Source: Maribacter sp. (GTDB lineage: Bacteria > Bacteroidota > Bacteroidia > Flavobacteriales > Flavobacteriaceae). From it: a stretch of 64,000 nucleotides of DNA. The DNA lies in contig PDPR01000012.1 in the NCBI GenBank assembly GCA_002749285.1, positions 1 through 64,000 of the forward strand. Direction: 5' to 3'. The notes under the pieces are model-generated. The model did not search any database, was not told the origin of the DNA, and saw nothing but the letters and a program-made list of their open reading frames with translations. Shown piece by piece: positions 17,994 to 26,470 of the stretch (position 1 is its first letter; every line of letters starts with the position of its first letter). The position numbers and the translations under genes are program-made.

Positions 17994-19001
17994 ATGTATA
18001 ATTCTAAAATTGCAGGTCTTGGATATTTTGTGCCTGGAAATGTTGTGACCAATGATGATTTGGCGAAGTTGATGGATACCAGTGATGAATGGATCCAAGA
18101 GCGGACCGGAATAAAGGAACGGAGATATGTTACCAAAGGGGAGGATACTACACTTTCGTTGGGGGTCAAGGCGGCAAAAATCGCCATAGAGAGAGCGGGT
18201 ATAGATAAAAATGACATTGATTTCATTGTTTTTGCGACCCTTAGTCCGGATTATTATTTTCCTGGGACAGGGGTTATGGTCCAGCGGGAATTAGGGATAA
18301 AGACTATCGGGGCCTTGGATGTACGAAACCAATGCTCGGGTTTTGTATATGCCATTTCCGTGGCTGATCAATTCATTAAAACGGGAATGTACAAGAATGT
18401 GTTGGTCATTGGTGCGGAAGTTCATTCAGGCGGTCTTGATTTCAGTACACGTGGCAGGGGGGTGTCCGTCATTTTTGGTGATGGTGCCGGAGCGGCGGTT
18501 CTTTCAAGGGAAGAGGACAATACAAAAGGAATACTTTCAACACATTTACATTCTGAAGGGGAGCATGCCGAAGAACTTTCCTTGGTTGCGCCAGGTATGG
18601 GTAAAAGATGGGTTACGGATATTGTCAAGGATAATGACCCGGAAGATGACTCGTACTATCCCTATATGAACGGGCAATTCGTTTTCAAGAATGCCGTGCT
18701 ACGTTTTAGTGAGGTCATTATGGAAGGCCTGAAAACCAATGGGCTTACCCAGGATGATATAGATCTATTGATACCACATCAGGCTAATTTGAGAATCTCA
18801 CAATTTATCCAAAGAAAATTTGGATTGAATGATGATCGGATTTTCAATAACATCATGAAGTATGGTAATACGACGGCCGCATCGATACCGATCGCCTTGA
18901 CGGAAGCATGGGAGCAAGGGAAGGTGAAAGAGAATGATCTAGTGGTGCTCTCGGCCTTTGGGAGTGGTTTTACCTGGGGCAGTGCTATAATACGATGGTA
19001 G
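17994..19001 (+). CDS. 3-oxoacyl-ACP synthase III (KAS III/FabH) family protein
   Basis: 335 residues, standard KAS III length. The nucleophile cysteine is in RNQCSGFVYA, the histidine in LIPHQANLRI, and the asparagine in YGNTTAASIP; the N-terminal DEWIQERTGIKERR motif is also present. KAS III enzymes start fatty-acid chains by condensing an acyl-CoA with malonyl-ACP. It is monocistronic and not next to plsX/rpmF, where the housekeeping fabH of many bacteria lies, so it may be a second KAS III used for branched or special lipids; that is inference. An insertion near residues 200-225 (DIVKDNDPEDDSYYPYM) is longer than in E. coli FabH. Confidence 0.93.
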   Translation: MYNSKIAGLGYFVPGNVVTNDDLAKLMDTSDEWIQERTGIKERRYVTKGEDTTLSLGVKAAKIAIERAGIDKNDIDFIVFATLSPDYYFPGTGVMVQRELGIKTIGALDVRNQCSGFVYAISVADQFIKTGMYKNVLVIGAEVHSGGLDFSTRGRGVSVIFGDGAGAAVLSREEDNTKGILSTHLHSEGEHAEELSLVAPGMGKRWVTDIVKDNDPEDDSYYPYMNGQFVFKNAVLRFSEVIMEGLKTNGLTQDDIDLLIPHQANLRISQFIQRKFGLNDDRIFNNIMKYGNTTAASIPIALTEAWEQGKVKENDLVVLSAFGSGFTWGSAIIRW

Positions 19002-19028
19002 GATTTTAGTTCTCCAATTGGATATAGG

Positions 19029-19056
19029 ACCCTGACATATTTAGTCAGGGTTTTTT
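19029..19056 (+). terminator. Intrinsic terminator after the KAS III gene
   Basis: CCCTGAC pairs with GTCAGGG across a seven-base loop, followed by six T. Confidence 0.92.
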
Positions 19057-19105
19057 CTTGCCCAGGCTTTGTTGGGCCGACCAACTATCACTCCAATAAG
19101 TTAAG

Positions 19106-19225
19106 TTTTAATCGCAGGGCAATGGCCAGAAGGTGTTTGGTTCCCCGGGGCTTGCCCCGAAATAATAAAAGTTTTTTCGGAAGAATGCCTCGTCGTACCC
19201 TCGGGTCGAGGTTGTTTTTATTTAA
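19106..19225 (+). repeat. Dispersed intergenic repeat, copy A
   Basis: One of four related sequences in the window. It contains the shared head TTTTAATCGCAGGGC, the hairpin GGGGCTTGCCCC, the block AAAGTTTTTTCGGAAG, and a closing stem-loop with CCTCG and CGAGG arms. It lies about 50 bases after the terminator of the KAS III gene. Confidence 0.85.
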
Positions 19226-19972
19226 TAGGGAATGCCTTTGCAACCCCAAGGCTTTTTTTTGGGGTGTCATGTAAAGGTGTCATGATATATGAAGGGAAGG
19301 GTAAATGGCCCTTGTTATGTTGAATGTGTTAAATGACACCGATTTCAACCTTCTTTTGTAAGCGTGGGTAGGGTCCGTCTTGATCGGAAATTGTTCCGAG
19401 GGCTATAAATACAAAGCCCCAGTGTTTCCACCAGGGCTTCTTTCGCTGATATGCTATACTAAACACTAACCATTAACTATAAACATATAGCTTCATCAAC
19501 GACCTTGTATTTCGTGCAGTATGGAAATGTATTATTGGTCAGACGTGCTTTTGTCAAAAAAAAGCAACATCCGCTAAAAACATTTTTAACTTATGAAAGG
19601 TACTCTTTTAGAGGCTTCTTTAAAAACCGGTCCTTACTGCAACATTGCGGTAAAATGTCCATTGGGCAAGGATATTGCCGTCAAAGCATACAGTTTGTAC
19701 AAGTAGGGGTGATTCATAATGTTGCAAATTAACACCAATTTAAATGATATCCAAAATATACATATCTAAATCAAGGAGACAAAAGTATGTTGTATTGAGG
19801 TTATTATTGCCCTACGACCATAGGGTGATTGTTGGGCCAGGAGGGGAAAACCCTGCATTCGATGTGTTGTTCGATAGAAATGCGTTAAAGTTGTAAGGGA
19901 CTATAATTTTGGCAACTAATCGTATTCGCGCCATAACCACAGACCCTTTCAGATAGGGGAGATTGAACCGTT
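19226..19972. other. Long intergenic region with hairpins and one small ORF
   Basis: About 750 bases. It holds an ACCCCAA/TTGGGGT hairpin (19243-19265), a second imperfect hairpin around 19411-19445 (AAGCCC ... GGGCTT), and the 37-codon ORF at 19593-19706. The 75-aa ORF of the track (19505-19732) overlaps it in another frame and looks random. Nothing else was recognised. Confidence 0.5.
19593..19706 (+). CDS. Possible small protein (37 aa)
   Basis: ATG to TAG, 37 residues: starts MKGTLLEASLKTGPYC and ends KDIAVKAYSLYK. It is too short for the ORF track. The amino-acid composition and codon use look coding (balanced Leu, Lys, Ala and two Cys), unlike the surrounding DNA, and it stands in a long intergenic region. 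No promoter box of the usual type was found directly upstream, and I do not recognise the protein. Uncertain. Confidence 0.3.
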   Translation: MKGTLLEASLKTGPYCNIAVKCPLGKDIAVKAYSLYK

Positions 19973-21433
19973 CTATTGTTTTTTCCGAATAAAGAACAGT
20001 CCAATAAAAGTAATAAGACCGTTTAAAGGCAATAATTCATACCCGAAAACATAACCATTTAAACCTTCAGTGGGCATTTTCCCCAAAATATAGCAGATTG
20101 ATACGGAAACCAAGGCCACGATCCATACATACTTGTCCTTGATTTTATAATTGGTGAAAATACCAAATGCGAATAATCCCAGTAAGGGGCCATAAGTATA
20201 TGAGGCTACTTGCAATAATCCGTCGATAACATTGGTGTCCAGGATGTATTTAAAGGCGATGACCACAAGAATCAATAACAGGCTCATGCCGATATGGGTC
20301 ATTTTCCGTATTTTCTTTTGGCGGTTTTTCGGTTTTTTGCCAATGCCTAGGAAGTCAACACAGAAAGACGTGGTCAAAGAGGTCAAGGCACTATCCGCAC
20401 TACTATAGGCAGCTGCAATCAGACCAAGGATAAAGGTAATGCCCACAATCATTCCAAGGCCACTGTTCAGGGCTATTTCCGGGAATAAAAGATCGGGTTT
20501 GGTCTTGCCGTCCATCATGGGAATGGCAATTTGGGCCTTGTCGGCATAAATGAACAATAGAGCCCCTAACAACATAAAGATAAAAGTGACGACTACCAGT
20601 ACCAAACTAAAGCTTACCATGTTCTTTTGCGAATCTTTCAATGTTTTACAGGTCAGGTTTTTTTGCATCATATCCTGATCCAACCCAGTCATACAGATCG
20701 TTATGAACATTCCACCTAAAAACGATTTTACCAAATGGTTCTTGTCCATGAAATCATTCAGGAATAACGTTTTGCTGTATTTTTCGAGTTCAGGGGAGTA
20801 CAAAAAATCGATAAAGCCCCAATCCAATTGCTGTAAGATGAAGTAGATGGACAGTCCCACGGAGACCAACATGAACAAAGTTTGTAGGGTGTCGGTCCAG
20901 ACAATCGTCTTTATACCCCCTCTAAAGGTGTAGATCCAAATGAGCAGAACGGAAAGGGTTACGGTGAGTTCAAAAGGGACATCCCATGTGTCGAAAACAA
21001 ATTGCTGTAAAACAATGGCGACCAGGAATAGTCTGAATGCAGCCCCTAAAACACGGGAAATAAAAAATGAAATGGCACCTACCTTATAACTTACAAGGCC
21101 AAACCGATTGTCAAGGTATTGGTAAATGGAAGTGACATTTTGCCTGTAATATATAGGCAAGAGTACATAGGCAACCACCAAATATCCCAGCGAATATCCA
21201 AAGACTACTTGCATATAGCTGAACTCGGAGGATTTTACCCAGCCTGGCACCGAAATAAAGGTGACACCCGAGAGTGATGCGCCGATCATGCCGAAGGCCA
21301 CCAAGTACCACGGTGATTGTTTTCCCGCCTTGAAAAAATCGATATTCGAATCATTTTTCCCCGTAAAATGGGAAATTAACAAAAGCACGATAAAGTAGGC
21401 TCCGATCAGAAGTAGAATGTGGGTAGCTGTCAT
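19973..21433 (-). CDS. Sodium:solute symporter (SSS) family transporter
   Basis: 486 residues with about 13 membrane segments along the whole length. The SSS signature is visible: the N-terminal [34 protein letters not shown] motif, [24 protein letters not shown], and the central [22 protein letters not shown] sodium-site helix. It imports an unknown solute (sugar, amino acid or vitamin) with Na+. It is monocistronic and divergent from recR; the promoters of the two genes are only six bases apart. Confidence 0.94.
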   Translation of the reverse strand: MTATHILLLIGAYFIVLLLISHFTGKNDSNIDFFKAGKQSPWYLVAFGMIGASLSGVTFISVPGWVKSSEFSYMQVVFGYSLGYLVVAYVLLPIYYRQNVTSIYQYLDNRFGLVSYKVGAISFFISRVLGAAFRLFLVAIVLQQFVFDTWDVPFELTVTLSVLLIWIYTFRGGIKTIVWTDTLQTLFMLVSVGLSIYFILQQLDWGFIDFLYSPELEKYSKTLFLNDFMDKNHLVKSFLGGMFITICMTGLDQDMMQKNLTCKTLKDSQKNMVSFSLVLVVVTFIFMLLGALLFIYADKAQIAIPMMDGKTKPDLLFPEIALNSGLGMIVGITFILGLIAAAYSSADSALTSLTTSFCVDFLGIGKKPKNRQKKIRKMTHIGMSLLLILVVIAFKYILDTNVIDGLLQVASYTYGPLLGLFAFGIFTNYKIKDKYVWIVALVSVSICYILGKMPTEGLNGYVFGYELLPLNGLITFIGLFFIRKKQ

Positions 21434-21465
21434 ATAAATTAATTTCTAGCGAAAAACATAAAAAG

Positions 21466-21486
21466 CAAAAATAGTGTGTAATTTTG
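21466..21486. promoter_or_regulatory. Divergent -7 boxes for the SSS symporter and recR
   Basis: CAAAAATA at 21466-21473 is TATTTTTG on the minus strand (symporter); TAATTTTG at 21479-21486 is the plus-strand box for recR. The recR box ends five bases before the recR ATG, which predicts a leaderless or nearly leaderless mRNA. Confidence 0.55.
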
Positions 21487-21491
21487 TCGTT

Positions 21492-22112
21492 ATGGATTTT
21501 TCATCAAAACTTTTGGAGAACGCTGTGCATGAAATGTCTCAATTGCCAGGTATTGGAAAGCGCACGGCATTAAGGTTGGTCCTCCATCTTTTGAAGCAAC
21601 CCAGTAGCCAGACCATGCGTTTTGCCTCTGCGTTGGAAAATTTTCGGAATTCGGTCAAGTTCTGTTCCCAATGCCATAATATTTCCGATGTTGGGATTTG
21701 TGGAATCTGTGAGGATCCAAAGCGCGATGAAAGTTTGGTCTGTGTCGTAGAGGATATAAGGGACGTTATGGCCATTGAGAATACAGGCCAATTCAATGGG
21801 CGCTACCATGTGCTGGGCGGGAAGATTTCCCCTATGGAAGGTGTTGGGCCCCAGGAACTGACCATTACATCATTGGTCAATAAAGCCAAGGAAGGGAGGA
21901 TATGCGAGTTGATATTCGCCTTGAGCTCAACGATGGAAGGTGATACGACCAATTTTTATATTTATAAACAGTTGGAAGGGCTGCAGATCAAGACATCGAC
22001 CATTGCCCGTGGTATTTCGGTAGGTGATGAACTGGAATATGCCGATGAGGTTACCTTGGGGCGCAGTATTTTAAATAGGATTCCTTTTGAGAATTCATTG
22101 AAAACAAGTTAG
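21492..22112 (+). CDS. recR: Recombination mediator RecR
   Basis: 206 residues from the ATG at 21492 ([34 protein letters not shown]); the six residues of the longer ORF start are not family-like. RecR features in order: helix-hairpin-helix, the zinc motif [16 protein letters not shown], and a Toprim domain ([36 protein letters not shown]) ending with VTLGRSIL. RecR acts with RecO and RecF to load RecA at single-strand gaps. Monocistronic or followed by the E2 gene after 83 bases. Confidence 0.97.
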   Translation: MDFSSKLLENAVHEMSQLPGIGKRTALRLVLHLLKQPSSQTMRFASALENFRNSVKFCSQCHNISDVGICGICEDPKRDESLVCVVEDIRDVMAIENTGQFNGRYHVLGGKISPMEGVGPQELTITSLVNKAKEGRICELIFALSSTMEGDTTNFYIYKQLEGLQIKTSTIARGISVGDELEYADEVTLGRSILNRIPFENSLKTS

Positions 22113-22195
22113 CAGTGCAATTAATATAGCAGTTTGCTTTATTTTTTGTTTATTATTGTAAATAATCTATTTGGAACAGAGTGTAAATTAGCAAT

Positions 22196-23545
22196 ATGTC
22201 AAGATTTGAGTTGAAATTACCACGTATGGGGGAGAGTGTTGCCGAAGCAACATTGACATCCTGGTCAAAGGAAGTGGGTGATACGATAGAAATGGATGAA
22301 TCCGTTTTTGAAATAGCCACTGACAAGGTAGATTCTGAAGTGCCAAGTGAAGTCGATGGTGTGCTGGTTGAAAAACTATTTGATGTGGATGATGTCGTAA
22401 AAGTCGGGGAGATAGTTGCCATAATAGAGACCGGGGATGATGGGGATGATTCTGGGGAATCCGCCGATACAAAGGAAGAAGGGACAGGGGTTTCCCCAAA
22501 AGTTGTTGGGGAAATTACGCAAACTATAGAGAGAGCCAAGGTAACGGCATCGAGTACTAAGCGGGCCGAGGGTTCTTCGGACCGGTTTTATTCCCCTTTG
22601 GTCAAGAATATTGCAAAACAAGAAGGTATTTCATTATCTGAATTGAATGCCATAGAGGGTACAGGTCTGGAAGGCAGGGTCACGAAAGGTGATGTTCTGG
22701 CATTTGTCGGTTCTAGGAAAACCCCTGTAATGGTTCCATTGGAACCTAAGGGAGAAAAACAACAGCCACAGGTCGCGGAAACACCTCCCCGACCGAAGGT
22801 TGAAAAACAGGCACCGGTGCAGGTTGCCTCAGCAGATGGGGAAGAGGTGATAGAAATGTCACGTATGGGCAAATTCATTGCCAAGCATATGGTGGAAAGT
22901 GTTTCCACTTCTGCCCATGTACAGAGTTTTATTGAGGTCGATGTTACCAATATCGTAAATTGGAGAAACAAGGTCAAGGGTGCATTTTATGAAACAGAAG
23001 GGGAGAAATTGACATTCACCCCCATTTTTATGGAAGCGATAGCCAAGGCCTTAAAGAAATACCCGATGATGAATATCTCTGTTGATGGGGATACGGTGAT
23101 AAAGAAAAAAAACATCAATATAGGTATGGCGGCAGCCTTGCCCGATGGGAACCTTATCGTCCCGGTCATCAAGAATGCCGACCAGTTGAACCTTGTGGGT
23201 ATGACCAAAGTCGTGAATGATCTTGCAGGGCGTTCCAGGAGCAATCAACTAAAACCAGAGGAAGTGAAAGGGGGTACATATACTGTTACCAATGTAGGTA
23301 CTTTTGGTAGTGTCTTTGGTACGCCTATCATTAATCAGCCCCAAGTGGGTATAATGGCATTGGGGGCTATTCGAAAAGTTCCTGCGGTCATCGAGACCAG
23401 TGAAGGTGATTTTATTGGTGTCCGTAGTAAAATGTACTTGTCCCATAGTTATGACCATAGGGTCGTAAATGGTGCCTTAGGTAGTATGTTCGCCAAGGCG
23501 GTAGCTGATTATCTTGAGGCTTGGGATGTAAATCGGGATATTTGA
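22196..23545 (+). CDS. 2-oxo acid dehydrogenase E2 component (dihydrolipoyl acyltransferase)
   Basis: 449 residues. Lipoyl domain at 1-80 with the lipoylated lysine in EIATDKVDSEVPSEV, a peripheral-subunit (E3)-binding domain around 125-165 (SPLVKNIAKQEGISLSELNAIEGTGLEGRVTKGDV), a Pro/Glu-rich linker, and the catalytic domain (RMGKFIAKHMVESVSTSAHVQ ... VGTFGSVFGTPIINQPQVGIMALGAI). The E2 type is most likely branched-chain or 2-oxoglutarate; no E1 or E3 gene is adjacent. The catalytic motif reads DHRVVNGALG, with Asn where DHRxxDG has Asp. The preceding intergenic gap holds no obvious terminator. Confidence 0.94.
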   Translation: MSRFELKLPRMGESVAEATLTSWSKEVGDTIEMDESVFEIATDKVDSEVPSEVDGVLVEKLFDVDDVVKVGEIVAIIETGDDGDDSGESADTKEEGTGVSPKVVGEITQTIERAKVTASSTKRAEGSSDRFYSPLVKNIAKQEGISLSELNAIEGTGLEGRVTKGDVLAFVGSRKTPVMVPLEPKGEKQQPQVAETPPRPKVEKQAPVQVASADGEEVIEMSRMGKFIAKHMVESVSTSAHVQSFIEVDVTNIVNWRNKVKGAFYETEGEKLTFTPIFMEAIAKALKKYPMMNISVDGDTVIKKKNINIGMAAALPDGNLIVPVIKNADQLNLVGMTKVVNDLAGRSRSNQLKPEEVKGGTYTVTNVGTFGSVFGTPIINQPQVGIMALGAIRKVPAVIETSEGDFIGVRSKMYLSHSYDHRVVNGALGSMFAKAVADYLEAWDVNRDI

Positions 23546-23797
23546 TATAGTATCTTTTTTAAAAATAGCCAATAAAAATGAATAGCCTTTAGGGGGCTGG
23601 GCTCCAATAAATGGAACCGACTGGTTGGTTGTTTTGGATCTGTCTTTAGGGCGGTGGTTTTCCATGTGTTTGGATGGTGTTGGTTATTATCGGGGATACA
23701 GGGTCGTCGGTTGCCCTCCTTGTAAGCTGTGTTCCTCTGCCCACAAAACATGTTGTAATTAAGTAGTCTATTCATTCGGTTAAAGTTTTCTAAAACT

Positions 23798-23805
23798 TAT
23801 CTTTG
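23798..23805 (+). promoter_or_regulatory. -7 box TATCTTTG for the exonuclease operon
   Basis: TATCTTTG (TAnnTTTG), 16 bases before the ATG at 23822, with TTCG about 19 bases upstream as a weak -33. Confidence 0.55.
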
Positions 23806-23821
23806 CCCAAATTTTAGAAGT

Positions 23822-24598
23822 ATGGAGCTAAAACTGACACGACCGATTTGCTTTTTTGATCTGGAGACCACGGGAACCAATGTTGCCCGTGATAGGATTG
23901 TAGAGATATCCATTTTAAAAGTTTACCCCAATGGCAATAAGGAAAGCAAGACCTGGTTGGTGAATCCAGAAATGAAGATTCCTGAAGAGGTTGTTGAAAT
24001 ACATGGGATTTCAAATGAAAAAGTGGCCAATGAGCCTACTTTTAAGGAATTATCCAAGGAAGTTTACCATATGATCAGGGATTGTGATTTGGGGGGCTTT
24101 AACTCCAACCGTTTCGATATACCTTTATTGGCAGAGGAAATGCTTAGGGCCGAGGTTGATTTTGACATGAAGAACATGGCCTCTGTAGATGTACAGACTA
24201 TTTTCCATAAAATGGAAAAAAGAACCTTGGAAGCAGCTTATAGGTTTTATTGCGAAAAAGACCTGACCGGTGCGCATAGTGCCGAGGCAGATACTTTGGC
24301 AACCTATGAGGTACTCTTGTCACAGTTGGACAGGTATCCCGAACTAGAGAATAATATCAAAAAATTGGCTGAATTCTCAACCCATAAGAGGACTGTCGAT
24401 TTTGCAGGATTCATCGTATTGGATGAGGAGGGGGAGGAAGCGTTCGCATTTGGAAAGCACAAAGGAAAAAAGGTTCTGGACGTCCTTGACAAAGAGCCTG
24501 GTTATTTTGGATGGATATTGAATGCCGATTTTCCTTTATATACCAAAAAGGTTTTGACGCAGATCAAATTGAGTAGGTTGAACAATAAGTTGGGTTGA
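23822..24598 (+). CDS. DEDDh 3'-5' exonuclease with ExoX-like C-terminal motif
   Basis: 258 residues. The exonuclease core has ExoI FDLETTG, ExoII LGGFNSNRFDIPLL and ExoIII HSAEADTLATYEVL, the DEDDh set used by the DNA polymerase III epsilon subunit, RNase T and ExoX. The last 60 residues carry FAFGKHKGKKVLDVLDKEPGYFGWIL, a motif also seen in exonuclease X C-terminal domains and in the DUF3820 gene later in the window. It probably degrades DNA in repair or recombination. It is the first gene of a chain ending with cinA, and the next gene begins on the base after its stop. Confidence 0.93.
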   Translation: MELKLTRPICFFDLETTGTNVARDRIVEISILKVYPNGNKESKTWLVNPEMKIPEEVVEIHGISNEKVANEPTFKELSKEVYHMIRDCDLGGFNSNRFDIPLLAEEMLRAEVDFDMKNMASVDVQTIFHKMEKRTLEAAYRFYCEKDLTGAHSAEADTLATYEVLLSQLDRYPELENNIKKLAEFSTHKRTVDFAGFIVLDEEGEEAFAFGKHKGKKVLDVLDKEPGYFGWILNADFPLYTKKVLTQIKLSRLNNKLG

Positions 24599-25513
24599 AT
24601 GAGATTTGCCATATTTCTGTTTTTCCTTTTGTTGGCCTTAAGTTCGAGTGGTCAGGAGGTTCTTTTCGAAGGTTATATCCTGGACCATAAGACCAAAGAG
24701 CCCATCCCTTACGTGAATCTTAGTTTTTTGAATACTTTAAAGGGTACTTCAACAGATGAGGATGGCCATTTCCTTATTGATCTCCCCACTTCCTTTTTAG
24801 GGAAACAAGTGCATATTTCCTCCCTGGGCTATAAGGATACTATCGTTGTTGCCAATAAGATATTCAAGGTCAAGCACTTTGATATGGTCGAGGAATCCTA
24901 TGAATTGGATGAGGTGGTGGTCTCCCGATCATTGGGCGATTCCTATGTTCTTAACCCGATCAGTAGCTATAGCCTTACCAGTGGTTTCTCGTCTTCTTCC
25001 ACTCCTTGGGTTTTGGCCCTGTATTTTCCGAATATAGGGAGGCAAAAAAAGTATTTGGAAAAGGTGACCGTCTTCTTTCAAAAGAACAATAGGTTCAAAA
25101 GACCCAATTCGAAATTTCGATTGAGGATCTATGATGTTGAACCAGAGACCAAAAAGCCTAAAAAGGATATTCTGAGAAAAAGCATTGTATTGGAATCCAA
25201 TATCGAGGAGGATTTTGTTTCCATAGACTTAAGGGCCCTCAATCTGAAAATTCCAAAATCAGGCATATATGTTGGTTTGGAATGGCTATTTGTGCCCTAC
25301 AATTGGTATAGGAACACTGTAGAGCATCCCATTACAAAAAAGAAGGTAACGGAAGATAGATTTGCCCCAACCTTTGGTGCTGTCTATAATAAAAACCATA
25401 ATTTCAAGGTTATGGTCTATGGAATGGGGGAGTGGACCGATTTTGGGGTAAAGTCAAGGGACAATACCCAAAACCTTATCCCGGCAATAAGTGTGAAGTT
25501 AACGAAAGAATAA
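24599..25513 (+). CDS. Carboxypeptidase-like regulatory domain protein (periplasmic)
   Basis: 304 residues with a signal peptide (FAIFLFFLLLALSSSGQ). The first domain, about 22-105, is a CarboxypepD_reg-like/Ig fold (FEGYILDHKTKEPIPYVNLSFLNTLKGTSTDEDGHFLI, LGYKD), the repeat that precedes SusC/TonB barrels, but no barrel follows. The remaining 200 residues are beta-rich and end with VKLT. It starts immediately after the exonuclease stop and is followed by FAH after seven bases, so the gene sits inside the exonuclease-FAH-Hpt-cinA chain. Confidence 0.82.
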   Translation: MRFAIFLFFLLLALSSSGQEVLFEGYILDHKTKEPIPYVNLSFLNTLKGTSTDEDGHFLIDLPTSFLGKQVHISSLGYKDTIVVANKIFKVKHFDMVEESYELDEVVVSRSLGDSYVLNPISSYSLTSGFSSSSTPWVLALYFPNIGRQKKYLEKVTVFFQKNNRFKRPNSKFRLRIYDVEPETKKPKKDILRKSIVLESNIEEDFVSIDLRALNLKIPKSGIYVGLEWLFVPYNWYRNTVEHPITKKKVTEDRFAPTFGAVYNKNHNFKVMVYGMGEWTDFGVKSRDNTQNLIPAISVKLTKE

Positions 25514-25520
25514 GACAGGA

Positions 25521-26132
25521 ATGAAGATCGTCTGTATTGGAAGGAATTATGCTGCCCATATTGAGGAATTGGAAAATGAACGCCCTAAAGATCCAGTGAT
25601 ATTTATAAAACCGGATTCTGCCGTTCTGCCCAAAGAACAGGATTTTTATATCCCTGATTTTACCGATAATGTACATTACGAGGTTGAGGTTTTGGTCAAG
25701 ATATGTAAGGTTGGCAAGCATATCGATACACGTTTTGCCTATAAATATTATGAAGAGGTCGGGTTAGGGATCGACTTTACCGCAAGGGATCTTCAGTCCC
25801 GATTAAAGCAAAAAGGGTTGCCTTGGGAAAAGGCCAAAGGGTTCGATGGTTCAGCGGTTATTGGAAAATGGTTGCCGAAAGGTGATTTCGGGAACTTGGG
25901 CAATTTGGATTTCACACTGGAGCGGAACGGACAGCTTGTTCAAAACGGTAATACCAGCATGATGCTTTGGGGGGTTGATGAACTCATCGCCTATGTGTCT
26001 AGATATTTCACCTTGAAGAAAGGGGATGTTTTATTTACGGGCACACCCGCAGGTGTTGGTCAAGTAGCAACAAATGATTATCTTTCGGGTAAGTTGGAAG
26101 GACAAGAACTTTTTTCGTTAAAAATAAAATAA
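25521..26132 (+). CDS. Fumarylacetoacetate hydrolase (FAH) family protein
   Basis: 203 residues, the size of compact FAH-fold enzymes (acylpyruvase or oxaloacetate decarboxylase type). Motifs: IGRNYAAHIEEL at the N terminus, the metal-binding pair HYEVEVLVKI, GLGIDFTARDLQ, KGFDGSAVIG and the C-terminal VLFTGTPAGVG. It is cytoplasmic and probably cleaves or decarboxylates a small beta-keto acid. The exact substrate is not determined. Its stop codon overlaps the start of the Hpt gene (TAATG). Confidence 0.92.
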   Translation: MKIVCIGRNYAAHIEELENERPKDPVIFIKPDSAVLPKEQDFYIPDFTDNVHYEVEVLVKICKVGKHIDTRFAYKYYEEVGLGIDFTARDLQSRLKQKGLPWEKAKGFDGSAVIGKWLPKGDFGNLGNLDFTLERNGQLVQNGNTSMMLWGVDELIAYVSRYFTLKKGDVLFTGTPAGVGQVATNDYLSGKLEGQELFSLKIK

Positions 26133-26470
26133 TGATATACAATCTTGATAAACTAAATGAGATGGCCGATGGGGAAGAGGAATTCATCAATTCTGTGATA
26201 TCGGTCTTTTTGGAAGAAGTGCCCCAAGACCTTAAAGCCCTGGAAACAGCCTTGGATAGGGAAGACCATGAACAAGTGTATAAGTTGGCCCATAAGATAA
26301 AGCCCAATGTAGATCTTTTGGGAATGGAGCAGACCCGGGCTATTGCACTCGAAATAGAGACCTTGGGGAAAAAAAAGGAGAACATCATCGAGGTTCGAGA
26401 GGTATTCCCTTTGTTGAAAAAGGATGTTCAACAAGTGATTGCGGAACTTAAAAATGACTTTGGGCTATAA
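26132..26470 (+). CDS. Orphan histidine phosphotransfer (Hpt) domain protein
   Basis: 112 residues consisting of one four-helix Hpt bundle, with the phosphoacceptor histidine near residue 50 in [16 protein letters not shown]. Hpt proteins relay phosphate between hybrid histidine kinases and response regulators. No kinase or regulator gene lies in the neighbourhood. Both ends overlap neighbouring genes by one base (TAATG at each junction: FAH stop and cinA start), so it is made in fixed ratio with them. The motif has Pro in place of the usual Gly after HxxK. Confidence 0.9.
   Translation: MIYNLDKLNEMADGEEEFINSVISVFLEEVPQDLKALETALDREDHEQVYKLAHKIKPNVDLLGMEQTRAIALEIETLGKKKENIIEVREVFPLLKKDVQQVIAELKNDFGL

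Noticed and set aside
15763-18000. Sigma-54 promoter (TGGCA ... TTGC) upstream of htpG
   Set aside because: The spacing and the GC/TGC boxes do not match; the region instead holds a good housekeeping promoter.
19411-19445. Small RNA with the AAGCCC/GGGCTT hairpin
   Set aside because: The stem has internal mismatches and no promoter of the usual type could be placed with confidence.
19505-19732. 75-aa plus ORF in the intergenic region
   Set aside because: It overlaps a better 37-codon frame, has no promoter, and its sequence (many Phe, Arg, Cys) looks random.
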